A DNA stretch of 64,000 bases from Algibacillus agarilyticus (lineage in GTDB: Bacteria; Pseudomonadota; Gammaproteobacteria; Enterobacterales; Alteromonadaceae): contig NZ_QMED01000001.1 of NCBI RefSeq assembly GCF_003286125.1, positions 391,183 through 455,182 on the forward strand, given 5' to 3'. Both the position numbers and the translations under genes were made by a program. Each line of letters begins with the position of its first letter. The stretch's first letter is position 1. Below are positions 1 to 8,378 of this stretch, one piece after another. The notes beneath the pieces were generated by a model, which worked only from the letters and a program-made list of their open reading frames with translations, did not search any database and was not told the DNA's origin.

Positions 1-2106
1 TTTTTGCAACGATTTATCAGCCAGCGTAACTTCAGAACGATTTACTTGATGTATCACTTGTGCTTGCGTATTTTTTGCATCTTGAGCACTGCGTTCATTA
101 GCTGATTGCACTAAAGAATTAGTGATAGCCTGCTCTTGAAGGGTCGCGTCAAGCTCTGTATTCATGGGTTTTTCTACAAAGTCGACCTTAATTTGCTTAC
201 CCTCTCCATTTTGCTGCTCAGTTTCTTTTTTTACTTTGCGTTCTTTTAAATCAGTTACTTTATCAGACTTACCTTCGTTTGATGCATTAACCGCTGAGGC
301 ATTGGGTTTACCTTCACTTTTCACTTCAGAAGCCGTAATTGATTGCCCTAGTTGTGCGTTTTCTGCCGACAATTCAGCTTGTAAAGCGACATCGTTGTTT
401 TTAGTTTTGGATTCTACCGCTTTAGTTTCAACATTTTTTTCTTTAATTTTCTTACTCTCAACACCATCCGTTGCATTCGTTGCATTCGTTGCACCTGAGT
501 TTAATGGCACTGTAAGCTCGGATTCAGCTACTTGCTCACGCTTCCCCTCTTTACTGAGTGCTGTTTTTTCAATGGCTTGAGCAGTCTCTGTTGTTTGTGC
601 AGTAGCGGAACCACCATTATTTTGCTTTAATTTTTGAGCAGCTTTATTGTCAGCATTCGAAGCCATTTTTATATTGGTCGCGTCAACATCTTCAACTTTG
701 CTTGAGGTTTTGTTACTCGTATTTGTGCTTGCAACCGCATCTTGTCGAATCACACCATTAACATCATTTTTGCCTGTAGCGGTTTGCTGAATAGCCCTTT
801 TATTCTCTTCAACGATGACAGCAGATTCTTTTTTAATTTGTGTCGCGTCACCTTTAGCTTCGCTGTTTACCTCTTTTGTTTTTTCACTTACAACCGTATT
901 ATTAACGTTACTTTTAAGGTTATTAAGTGGTTCAGCCATTACCTTCGCTTGATTCGCATCACTTTTTTGATTTGCACCGGCTACGGTCGAGCTCACAACA
1001 GTCGTTTTTTTAACGTCGGTTGGGTTTAATTCAGTATCTTCTGCTTTTGCAATTTTGCCTTTTTGCTCACCAGCTAAATCAACAGTTTGGGTTTTGTTTA
1101 CAGCAACCGGTTTATTTTTAGCATCAAGCTCGCTCACAACATTGTCTTTCTGAGTGTTTTTATTTATTTCATTCTCGCCTTTACCATCAACCGTTAAAGC
1201 CAATTTACGGTGCGTTTTTTCTAGATCAAGTAGACTCTCTACATCCGTCTTTTTTTCAATTTGTTTATCGTTTAGGGCTGATTGACTTACTTTTTTAGCG
1301 GTCTTTAAATCGGCTATACTGTCGCTGTCACTATGGGCAGTCGAAACTTTCTGAACCGCCTCTAATTTAAGACTATTGTCTGTCTCAGCTTTATCTTTCT
1401 TCGCGTTGTCTTTAGTTGACATTATCTGAATAGAGTTAGATTCAACCTGGGTTTGATCGATACCATCATCGACTTTTTCTATTTTATTTGTGGTTTCTGC
1501 ATGCGCGTTTTTATCCGCCACTTTTTTACTCGTAGGCTCCATTCCTTGGCTTTTTTCAATCAAGGTTAATAACGATTGAGTGTCATCTTCTAAACTTTTC
1601 GTTAAATTTAAATCAGTCGTTTTCTCATTATCAGCCGATTTTTTTGTATTATTTTCAAATGATTTTTGTTCGGATGAATGAGTACGATCTCGCTCCAGCC
1701 GTTCAGTCTTATTAGCGTCGGCTTTATCTGGCATCGCCGCAATAGGTGTTTTACTCTCTTGTTCAGCTAACGCTTTGGTATTAGATGCACTACTTGTTGT
1801 AGGCTCATCACGATGTTGAGTTGATGAGTTTTGTTCATTAGCTTTTGGATTAACCGACGCAGAGCCAAGAGGTTGGCGCTCTGAACGGTGACGATTAGCC
1901 AAGCGTTCTTGATTTTGTATTTGTTGTGAATGAGCCGCTGCCGCATCTTGACGATGGTCATATTGACGCTGTTGCCATTCTTTTGACAGAGCAAGGCGCT
2001 GTTCGAATTCATTAGAATCATGCTGCCAATCCGTTAAGGATTGTTTTTCAGCCGTTTTATTTGAAGAAATAAGACTGTCAGTTTGGGGCACGGCAATGAA
2101 TTGCAT
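1..2106 (-). CDS. fliK: Flagellar hook-length control protein FliK, N-terminal part (runs off left edge)
   Basis: The minus-strand frame is open from an ATG at 2106 to the window edge: 702 codons with no stop. The visible part is a low-complexity, Lys/Asn/Thr/Ser/Glu-rich, disordered-looking chain (start MQFIAVPQTDSL), as expected for the ruler part of FliK. The conserved C-terminal domain that switches export specificity would lie beyond the window. The assignment rests on position directly after fliI-fliJ at the end of the fliE-J operon and on composition, not on a visible domain. The visible part alone is already longer than many complete FliK proteins, so hook-length or repeat expansion is possible. 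Plus-strand open frames here are antisense shadows. Confidence 0.75.
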   Translation of the reverse strand, partial: MQFIAVPQTDSLISSNKTAEKQSLTDWQHDSNEFEQRLALSKEWQQRQYDHRQDAAAAHSQQIQNQERLANRHRSERQPLGSASVNPKANEQNSSTQHRDEPTTSSASNTKALAEQESKTPIAAMPDKADANKTERLERDRTHSSEQKSFENNTKKSADNEKTTDLNLTKSLEDDTQSLLTLIEKSQGMEPTSKKVADKNAHAETTNKIEKVDDGIDQTQVESNSIQIMSTKDNAKKDKAETDNSLKLEAVQKVSTAHSDSDSIADLKTAKKVSQSALNDKQIEKKTDVESLLDLEKTHRKLALTVDGKGENEINKNTQKDNVVSELDAKNKPVAVNKTQTVDLAGEQKGKIAKAEDTELNPTDVKKTTVVSSTVAGANQKSDANQAKVMAEPLNNLKSNVNNTVVSEKTKEVNSEAKGDATQIKKESAVIVEENKRAIQQTATGKNDVNGVIRQDAVASTNTSNKTSSKVEDVDATNIKMASNADNKAAQKLKQNNGGSATAQTTETAQAIEKTALSKEGKREQVAESELTVPLNSGATNATNATDGVESKKIKEKNVETKAVESKTKNNDVALQAELSAENAQLGQSITASEVKSEGKPNASAVNASNEGKSDKVTDLKERKVKKETEQQNGEGKQIKVDFVEKPMNTELDATLQEQAITNSLVQSANERSAQDAKNTQAQVIHQVNRSEVTLADKSLQK

Positions 2107-2216
2107 AGCTATTCCTCGGTAAAGGCAATGGTTAGTATCAATAAAACATAATGTTGTTGTTGCACGGCATAAACACCCTGCGATGAATATTTATTAGCAA
2201 GCAATGTTCCAATAAT

Positions 2217-2663
2217 TTAGTTTGCCTGCGTTTTTCTAAAATATTGTTGCATCGCAAATTCATCAAACATTTTTTGCTCTGCTCGTTGCTCAGCTAATTG
2301 TTCAGCTTGTTTTTGTTTATCAATAACCGATTGAATAGCTTTACGCTTTCTTTGTTGGTTTAGCCATAATGCTCGGCGCTGCTCGACTACTTTTTTGGCC
2401 GTTTGAACTTTATTTGACTGCACTGAACAAGCTTGATCTAATTTTCCAATGAACACATGAAACCGATTCATTTGCTGGATCCCAAGTCCTTTTTTTCCTT
2501 GGTCTAACACATCTTGCATGTATTGTTTTTTGTGTTCTTGTAATGCCTGAGAACGGATTTCATGCTCCGCTAAATCGTTTTTCGCTTTACCATAATCAGC
2601 CGCCATTCGATCTTCTTTACGCTGTTCCATTTCAACGACTAAGTACAATTGTTTATTAATCAT
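2217..2663 (-). CDS. fliJ: Flagellar export chaperone FliJ
   Basis: A 148-residue, highly charged, almost wholly helical protein, near the usual FliJ length (~147). It has Gln/Lys/Glu-rich coiled-coil stretches and the FliJ-like block F..KLDQACSVQ...V..AK..VEQRRALW around residues 70-100. FliJ is the soluble stalk-like component of the flagellar type III export ATPase, contacting FliI and FlhA. It starts 2 nt after the fliI stop, so translation is probably coupled. A ~110-nt gap separates it from fliK. Confidence 0.9.
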   Translation of the reverse strand: MINKQLYLVVEMEQRKEDRMAADYGKAKNDLAEHEIRSQALQEHKKQYMQDVLDQGKKGLGIQQMNRFHVFIGKLDQACSVQSNKVQTAKKVVEQRRALWLNQQRKRKAIQSVIDKQKQAEQLAEQRAEQKMFDEFAMQQYFRKTQAN

Positions 2664-2665
2664 GA

Positions 2666-4003
2666 TTAGCTCGCTCTAAACTGTTGCGTCAGGGTATCTA
2701 AATGTCCCATACAATCATCAAACGCGATCACATCGTGCATTTTTTGTTGTAAGAATTCATCAATTTGCGGTTTGATTGAAATAGCGGTATCAACAATGGG
2801 ATCACTGCCTTTGTTATAAGCTCCAATCGTGATCAAATCTTGATTTTTTTGATAAGCAGAATAAAGTGTTTTAATAACTCGGGCTTGATCTTGGTGTAGC
2901 TCAGTTGTGACCGCAGGCATAACACGTGAAATTGATTTACCGACATCAATCGCAGGATAATGACCACTGTCTGCCAATTCACGTGACAAAACAATATGCC
3001 CATCAAGGATCGCTCTTGAAGCATCGGCGATAGGGTCTTGCATATCATCCCCTTCTGACAACACAGTGAAAAAAGCGGTTATCGAACCCTGACCTTCACC
3101 TCCGTTGCCGGCACGTTCAACTAAAGCCGGTAACTTGGCAAAAACCGAAGGTGGATATCCCTTAGTTGCAGGGGGTTCACCAATAGCCAGCGCAATTTCT
3201 CGTTGAGCTTGTGCATAACGCGTAATTGAATCCATCAGTAATAAAACATCCAGACCTTGATCACGAAAATATTCTGCCACCGCCACCGCGGTTTCACATC
3301 CCTTCAAGCGCATTAAAGGTGAATTATCTGCAGGTGCGGCCACCACAACGGAACGCGCTCGCCCCGCTTCACCCAAAATTTCTTCAATAAACTCTTTTAC
3401 TTCTCGGCCACGCTCACCAATTAACCCAACAACAACGACATCTGCGGTTGCACCTCGGGTCATCATGCCAAGCAGTACCGATTTACCAACACCAGAACCG
3501 GCAAAAAGCCCCATTCGCTGACCTTTGCCTACGGTTAACATGCCATTAATCGCTTTAACGCCTACATCGAGCGGTTCACTTATTTGTCGTCGCGAAAGAG
3601 GGTTAATCGCTTTATTTACGCTTGCCGTACGCTGCTTACTGGTTATTGAACCTTTGCCATCTAAAGCTCGACCGGCACCATCAATCACTCGACCGAGTAA
3701 ATGCATGCCAACAGGAATACCTTGTTCAACAGAAAGTGGAGTGACTTTTGCGCCCGGTAAAATGCCTTTAATATTTTCACTCGGCATCAGAAAAATTTTA
3801 TTACCATCAAAGCCAACTACTTCAGCATCAATAAAGCCACTTTCAGTTTCAACTGAACATAAGCTCCCCACTGAAGCTTGGCAGCCAATCGCTTCAAGCG
3901 TAAGCCCAACAACCCGCACTAAACGGCCGGCGACTTTAGGGCCTGAGTGGCCAATATTATGATGATATGCTTTTAATTTTTGGCACAATGCTTCAGCAGA
4001 CAT
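2666..4003 (-). CDS. fliI: Flagellum-specific ATP synthase FliI
   Basis: A 445-residue F1-beta-like ATPase that energises flagellar protein export. Walker [12 protein letters not shown] lies near residue 165, Walker B reads LDVLLLMDS, and the [11 protein letters not shown] block, [12 protein letters not shown] and the [15 protein letters not shown] segment are all typical of FliI/YscN. I take ATG at 4003 as the start; an in-frame TTG two codons upstream is possible but less likely. Unusually, a 230-nt gap holding a 129-bp repeat separates it from fliH upstream, where these genes are normally tightly coupled. Confidence 0.96.
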   Translation of the reverse strand: MSAEALCQKLKAYHHNIGHSGPKVAGRLVRVVGLTLEAIGCQASVGSLCSVETESGFIDAEVVGFDGNKIFLMPSENIKGILPGAKVTPLSVEQGIPVGMHLLGRVIDGAGRALDGKGSITSKQRTASVNKAINPLSRRQISEPLDVGVKAINGMLTVGKGQRMGLFAGSGVGKSVLLGMMTRGATADVVVVGLIGERGREVKEFIEEILGEAGRARSVVVAAPADNSPLMRLKGCETAVAVAEYFRDQGLDVLLLMDSITRYAQAQREIALAIGEPPATKGYPPSVFAKLPALVERAGNGGEGQGSITAFFTVLSEGDDMQDPIADASRAILDGHIVLSRELADSGHYPAIDVGKSISRVMPAVTTELHQDQARVIKTLYSAYQKNQDLITIGAYNKGSDPIVDTAISIKPQIDEFLQQKMHDVIAFDDCMGHLDTLTQQFRAS

Positions 4004-4042
4004 AGGCAAAACAAACCTGATTGGTAAATAAACAAATGAATT

Positions 4043-4171
4043 TATAGTCTTCTCGCTCAGGTTTTATGGTTCATTGTCAGCGCTTACTCGCCCCAATCAC
4101 ATAATAGAGCATATGCTCATGGGATCTCGAAGCTTGACGGCTTCCCCTAAAACCCGATCGCTTTGACTATA
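4043..4171. repeat. 129-bp imperfect-palindrome intergenic element, copy 1 (basic form)
   Basis: Begins TATAGTC and ends GACTATA. The outer ~24 bp are imperfect inverted repeats: the first seven bases and a GGTTTTA block match the reverse complement of the other end. Nearly identical sequence recurs at 19526-19654, and enlarged forms at 33865-34040 and 36720-36991. No open frame inside. It sits between fliH and fliI, so it is transcribed within the flagellar operon and could form a long stem in the mRNA. It resembles a MITE-type element by structure; no mobilising transposase is identified. Confidence 0.85.
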
Positions 4172-4233
4172 GTTATTATTTAATAATTAACGCGAGTGTT
4201 AATTCTGAAAAGCGTAAAAATTGACGCGTCGTT

Positions 4234-5025
4234 TTATAACGAGCTATCCTGCAAGAATCTATCCAATATTTCAGAAGTACGTTGTTCAATTGTATAAGTT
4301 ACACTGGAGGTATCCGCTTTAATTTCACAGCAACCTCGCGCAAGAGCAGGTTCAGGTAGCAAGCGCCAACCTTTTTGTTTTATGCCGTCTTCACCATATG
4401 ATTCAATTAAAATTGCAATGTCATCCGGATGTAAGTGCATTTCGAAATGTTGAGTATTAACAGGTAACGCGTCTATCGCTTCTTTTACAGTTTTTAATAA
4501 AATATCAGGATTCGTCTTAACTTCATGCTTAATCACGGCTTTTGCTAATTGTGTAACCAGCATTAACAGTTCTTTTTCAACACTTTCGTCAACATGACGG
4601 ATAGGCTCGTCTAAACAATCAATGAGCTGCTGCCAAATTTGAACTTTCTCATCGATGATCTCTTTAGCTTCGGTAAGCCCCGTATCAACACCTTCGGCTT
4701 TACCTTCGGTAAAACCAGCCTCTTTTCCTTCGATATGACCTTCGGCTTTACCTTCTGTAAAACCGGCATCTTTACCTTCAGCAAAGCCCTCATCGTATGC
4801 GGCTTGACGAATCGCTTCAATTTCTTCTAATGTTGGAGGCTTAGGTGGCTCGGGCTCGGGTTCAGGTGGCTCATATACCCAACCTTCGGGTTTACGCAAC
4901 GCATTGGTATAATCATCCGATTTAACTTTGCCACTTGTAACCGTCGGCACTTCCCACGTTTTGCTTTTTTGGGCACTCGCTTCAGACGCTTTAATGTAAC
5001 GGCGAAATTTATCTTGTTCACTCAT
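4234..5025 (-). CDS. fliH: Flagellar assembly protein FliH
   Basis: A 263-residue regulator of the FliI ATPase. It has an acidic Pro-rich stretch (EPEPEPPKPP, residues ~53-63), then Gly-spaced repeats of the form EGK..GF/TEGKAEG at residues ~78-112, the GxxxG-type helix repeats characteristic of FliH. A C-terminal domain follows with a conserved-looking segment around residues 180-250 (LHPDDI... W.L.PEP...GGC-like ARGCCEI). The repeats are visible in DNA around 4675-4800. The start is 2 nt from the fliG stop, consistent with coupling. Downstream comes the 129-bp element and then fliI. Confidence 0.93.
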   Translation of the reverse strand: MSEQDKFRRYIKASEASAQKSKTWEVPTVTSGKVKSDDYTNALRKPEGWVYEPPEPEPEPPKPPTLEEIEAIRQAAYDEGFAEGKDAGFTEGKAEGHIEGKEAGFTEGKAEGVDTGLTEAKEIIDEKVQIWQQLIDCLDEPIRHVDESVEKELLMLVTQLAKAVIKHEVKTNPDILLKTVKEAIDALPVNTQHFEMHLHPDDIAILIESYGEDGIKQKGWRLLPEPALARGCCEIKADTSSVTYTIEQRTSEILDRFLQDSSL

Positions 5026-5027
5026 GT

Positions 5028-6056
5028 TTATAAGAACTCTTCGCCGCCGCCGCCGCCTAACATAATTTCACCGGCATCAGCTAAACGTCGAGCAATTGAA
5101 AGCACTTCTTTTTGCGCACTTTCAACTTCACTCACTCTGATTGGCCCCATTGCGTCTAAATCATCTTTCAATAATTCTGCCGCTCGTTTAGACATATTAG
5201 CCATGATCTTATCTTGTAAACCTTCATCAGCCCCTTTAATGGCTCGCATAAGAGCTTCTTGTTGTACTTCGCGTAAAATAGCTTGAATACCTTTATCATC
5301 AACATCGGCTAAGTTATCAAATACAAACATAAGGTCTTGGATTTGCTGGCTCATCTCTTCATCATGTTCACGGATAGCATCCATTAACTGACCTTCAATA
5401 TTAGTATCAAGGTAGTTCATAATATCAGCCGCTGCTTTTAAGCCGCCCATTTTAGCCGCTTGAGCACCCGCTTGACCCGCAAACTGTTTCTCCATAATTT
5501 CGTTCAATTCTTGCAAGGCCGCTGGTTGCACTTCTTCTAAATTAGCAATACGCATCATTAAATCAAGCCTAACTTTTTCAGAGAATTGCGACATGATTTC
5601 AGCTGATTGTTCAGGGTCAAGATAAGACATAACGATCGTTTGAATTTGTGGATGCTCGTTACGAATAATATTAGCAACCTGTTTTGAATCCATCCATTTT
5701 AATGAATCAAGGCCTTTAGCGCCTGAGCCCATGATAATTTGTTCAATTAAGTTACCGGCTTTTTCTTCACCTAGTGCAGCCGTTAACGCTTTCTTCACAA
5801 ACTCTTCAGACTGGAAGCCAATAGTTGAGAAGCTTTGAATCTCATCAATAAAAAGTTTATGAACGGCTGTAATTTTATCTTGGGTAAAATCTTCTAACGA
5901 GGCCATCGCCATACCCACTTTTTGAACTTGCTTAGGTTCTAAGTGTTTAAGTATCTGAGCTGCATCTTCTTCAGATAGACTTAATAGTAATATGGCTGCT
6001 TTTTCAACGCCTTCTAAACGTTCAACATCGAATTGTGGGCTACTTTCTTCAGACAT
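5028..6056 (-). CDS. fliG: Flagellar motor switch protein FliG
   Basis: A 342-residue rotor protein connecting the MS ring (FliF) to the C-ring and carrying the torque helix. Visible hallmarks: N-terminal EKAAILLLSLSEEDAAQILKHL (FliF-binding domain), the central NEHPQIQT (EHPQ) motif near residue 133, and the C-terminal segment MFVFDNLADVDDKGIQ, where charged residues face the stator. The extreme C-terminus is a short Gly/Glu tail (GGGGGEEFL). The start overlaps the end of fliF by 8 nt, so expression is likely translationally coupled. Confidence 0.97.
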   Translation of the reverse strand: MSEESSPQFDVERLEGVEKAAILLLSLSEEDAAQILKHLEPKQVQKVGMAMASLEDFTQDKITAVHKLFIDEIQSFSTIGFQSEEFVKKALTAALGEEKAGNLIEQIIMGSGAKGLDSLKWMDSKQVANIIRNEHPQIQTIVMSYLDPEQSAEIMSQFSEKVRLDLMMRIANLEEVQPAALQELNEIMEKQFAGQAGAQAAKMGGLKAAADIMNYLDTNIEGQLMDAIREHDEEMSQQIQDLMFVFDNLADVDDKGIQAILREVQQEALMRAIKGADEGLQDKIMANMSKRAAELLKDDLDAMGPIRVSEVESAQKEVLSIARRLADAGEIMLGGGGGEEFL

Positions 6057-7758
6057 CTTCGTTTAACCACGCTTTAACTACTTGAGACGATAATTCAGGT
6101 TCATTCGCGACTAACGCTCGAACCGCTTTAAGTACATCTTCATCTTTATGCAAATCAGGAAGCATCAATGAGCCATCAGATGCAAAACCAACCGCACTTG
6201 AATCAAACTCACTCGATAACATATCAATGGTTTCGTCACCCAAATCAACACCCGAATCAAGCAAGCCGTCATCATAATCATCTGGCGTATCTTCTGGGTA
6301 GATAAGTTTGCGTAACATCGGACGCACAACAAATACAATAAGCACGATAATAATCAACATACCCGCTAACAGGCGAGATAACTTATCAAACCAAGGCTCC
6401 TTATAAAACGGAACCACAATATCTTTACCAATATCATCACGTGTAAATGGAATGGTGATCACATCAAGCGTGTCACCTCGTTGCATACTAAAACCAATAC
6501 TACCTTGCAGTAAACGTCGAATGTTGGCGAGTTCTTCAACTGCACGTGGAATTGATTCCATTTCGCCAGAATCAGCATTCGTTTGATGCAGATGATCAAC
6601 AGCAACCGAAACCGTCACACGACGCACCACACCACTTTGTTGACGAGTATGACTGATCGTCGTATCTAATTCGTAATTTCGAGTTGATTCTCTATGATTT
6701 TTACTTGGCGAGCCATTGCCACTCCCTAAACCATTCGCTTCTTCAGGAATATTAGAATCAAGGGGGGGTTGGTTAGTTAAAGCACCAGGAATACCAATCG
6801 CACCGCCACCCAATGAGCTTGTTTCAACCGTCATTTCACTGCGCACTGCGGGTAAATCAGGGTTAAAACGTTTTTGCGTTTGTTCAACCGCGGTGAAATC
6901 CATCGTGACGTCAACTTGCGATGTATAATTGCCGATGCCAACAATCGGGATCATAATGGAATCTATTTTTTCCATGTATTCCCTTTCACGCTTTTGTTCT
7001 ATTTCATATTCTTTGCGCGAACGCGCTGATAATGAGCTTTGCGAACCTGAATTAAGTAAACGACCGTTTTGGTCAGTAACCGTAATACGAGCGGGTTCTA
7101 AACCTTGAACCGCAGAGCCAACAATATCAACAACCGAATCAACCTCTTCACCTGATAATTGACGATTACGGTTTATGCTTAATACCACCGTGGCACTGGG
7201 TTTTTTCTCATGACGAGCAAAGACATTTTCTTTCGGGATGGCCAGTAAAACACGAGCGCGTTTTATGTTTTGTAATTCTTCAATGGTACGCGCGAGGCTT
7301 TGTTCGCGGCTATACTTTAAGCGTTCACGCTCGACCCGTTGACTCACACCAAAGCCCATATCTTTTAATAAAATATCTTCACCTTGCGCGGGGCCATTTT
7401 GCATACCCGCACGAGCTAACATCAATTTGATGTTTTGATATTCATCTTCAATAACTTTGATGGTGTCGCCCTCAAGCACATATTCAATTTTGCTTTGGTC
7501 GAGAAAATCTAACGTTTCAATTAATTCCTGTGTTTCAAATTTACCTAATGGACGTAAATCAGGCTCTTGCGCCCATAAAATAATAAACAGTGCAATCGCT
7601 AAACAAATGGTTAAAGCAAGGATCAAAGTCACTTGACGCAAAATATCAACATTTGATAATGCGCCCATAAAACCTGACTTTTGTTCTTCGCCTAATGGTG
7701 AATCCGAATCGCTATCATTGGCAATTGCGATATCAGTTGTTCCAGCTTGTTCAGCCAC
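6049..7758 (-). CDS. fliF: Flagellar MS-ring protein FliF
   Basis: About 569 residues, the expected size. One membrane segment near residues 42-65 (VTLILALTICLAIALFIILW) and a second near 460-480 (LLAGMLIIIVLIVFVV) bracket the periplasmic ring-building region, which includes DFLDQSKIEYVLEGDTI, FARHEKKPSATVVL and the SMQRGDTLDVITIPF block. The acidic C-terminal tail binds FliG. There is no ATG: GTG at 7764 and GTG at 7758 are both in frame, and the GAGG ribosome-binding site is better spaced (8 nt) for 7758. The C-terminus overlaps fliG. Confidence 0.96.
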   Translation of the reverse strand: MAEQAGTTDIAIANDSDSDSPLGEEQKSGFMGALSNVDILRQVTLILALTICLAIALFIILWAQEPDLRPLGKFETQELIETLDFLDQSKIEYVLEGDTIKVIEDEYQNIKLMLARAGMQNGPAQGEDILLKDMGFGVSQRVERERLKYSREQSLARTIEELQNIKRARVLLAIPKENVFARHEKKPSATVVLSINRNRQLSGEEVDSVVDIVGSAVQGLEPARITVTDQNGRLLNSGSQSSLSARSRKEYEIEQKREREYMEKIDSIMIPIVGIGNYTSQVDVTMDFTAVEQTQKRFNPDLPAVRSEMTVETSSLGGGAIGIPGALTNQPPLDSNIPEEANGLGSGNGSPSKNHRESTRNYELDTTISHTRQQSGVVRRVTVSVAVDHLHQTNADSGEMESIPRAVEELANIRRLLQGSIGFSMQRGDTLDVITIPFTRDDIGKDIVVPFYKEPWFDKLSRLLAGMLIIIVLIVFVVRPMLRKLIYPEDTPDDYDDGLLDSGVDLGDETIDMLSSEFDSSAVGFASDGSLMLPDLHKDEDVLKAVRALVANEPELSSQVVKAWLNEDV

Positions 7759-7785
7759 ATTCACTTCCTCAAATACGTTTTAAGC

Positions 7786-8136
7786 CTAAACCGGCATTTG
7801 CATAATTTTTTGATATGCTTCAAGTACTTTATTACGTACTTGTAGTGTAGCTTCAAAAGCCACACCCGATTTTTCTTTTGCTATCATAGCATCAGCAATA
7901 CTGACACTTTTATCACCCATTTCAAAAGCCGTTACTTTTGCTTTTGATTCATGACCTAAATCATTCACATTACTTAAGGCTTTTTGAAATAATTCACCAA
8001 AATCGGTTGTTGACGATTTAACGACACCTTGATCAGGTTTAACTTCTGGGGTTATGTTATTACGAGCGTGCGTAGAAAGCGACTGCATTTCGGCATAAAG
8101 TGAGTTTGCTGCAATATCAAATGAACCAATTTTCAT
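7786..8136 (-). CDS. fliE: Flagellar hook-basal body junction protein FliE
   Basis: A 116-residue protein joining the MS ring to the proximal rod. The C-terminal half (F.ELFQKALSNVNDL....A......GDKSVSIADAMIAKEKSGVAFEATLQVRNKVLEAYQKIMQMPV) is canonical FliE and ends in the usual IM.MPV. It is first gene of the fliE-K operon, 21 nt before the fliF start region, with a sigma54-type promoter ~75 nt upstream on the same strand. Confidence 0.96.
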   Translation of the reverse strand: MKIGSFDIAANSLYAEMQSLSTHARNNITPEVKPDQGVVKSSTTDFGELFQKALSNVNDLGHESKAKVTAFEMGDKSVSIADAMIAKEKSGVAFEATLQVRNKVLEAYQKIMQMPV

Positions 8137-8210
8137 GGTAATACCCTAAATTTGAATAAATACTGTCAAAAAATTGAAGATTGTATATTTTTTGACACGA
8201 TAAGTAGGTA

Positions 8211-8229
8211 AATGCATGAGGTGTGCCAA
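8211..8229 (-). promoter_or_regulatory. Putative sigma54 (-24/-12) promoter of the fliE operon
   Basis: On the minus strand TTGGCAC-ACCTCA-TGCAT gives GG and GC dinucleotides separated by exactly 10 nt, matching the RpoN consensus TGGCAC-N5-TTGC well at -24 and partly at -12 (TGC). It lies ~75 nt before the fliE ATG and just downstream of flrB-flrC, whose homologues activate sigma54-dependent class III flagellar genes including fliE. An inverted repeat TGCCAAT...ATTGGCA at 8225-8247 overlaps the -24 box. Seen in sequence; activity is inferred. Confidence 0.6.
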
Positions 8230-8332
8230 TGTTAATATTATTGGCAAAAAAGGGAGGAAACACAAAAGGCTCAGATAAACACAATTAAATTAATCGCATT
8301 TATCTAAGCCTCTAGACTCAAGGATTGAGCCC

Positions 8333-8353
8333 ATACCCAAGTCACTTGGGTAT
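8333..8353. repeat. 21-bp perfect palindrome, family copy (after flrC)
   Basis: Arms ATACCCAAG and CTTGGGTAT around TCA. Located between flrC and the fliE promoter, just past the flrC stop on the minus strand, so it may help terminate flrC. Related sequences occur at 22524-22564 and 48585-48605, also intergenic. Confidence 0.7.
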
Positions 8354-8378
8354 AAATATGAAACGAGTTTAAATAAGA

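Noticed and set aside
164-1029. Plus-strand open frames opposite fliK
   Set aside because: Antisense shadows of the low-complexity fliK frame, without starts or motifs.
4611-4830. Overlapping frames inside fliH on both strands
   Set aside because: They arise from the in-frame Gly/Glu/Lys repeats of fliH.
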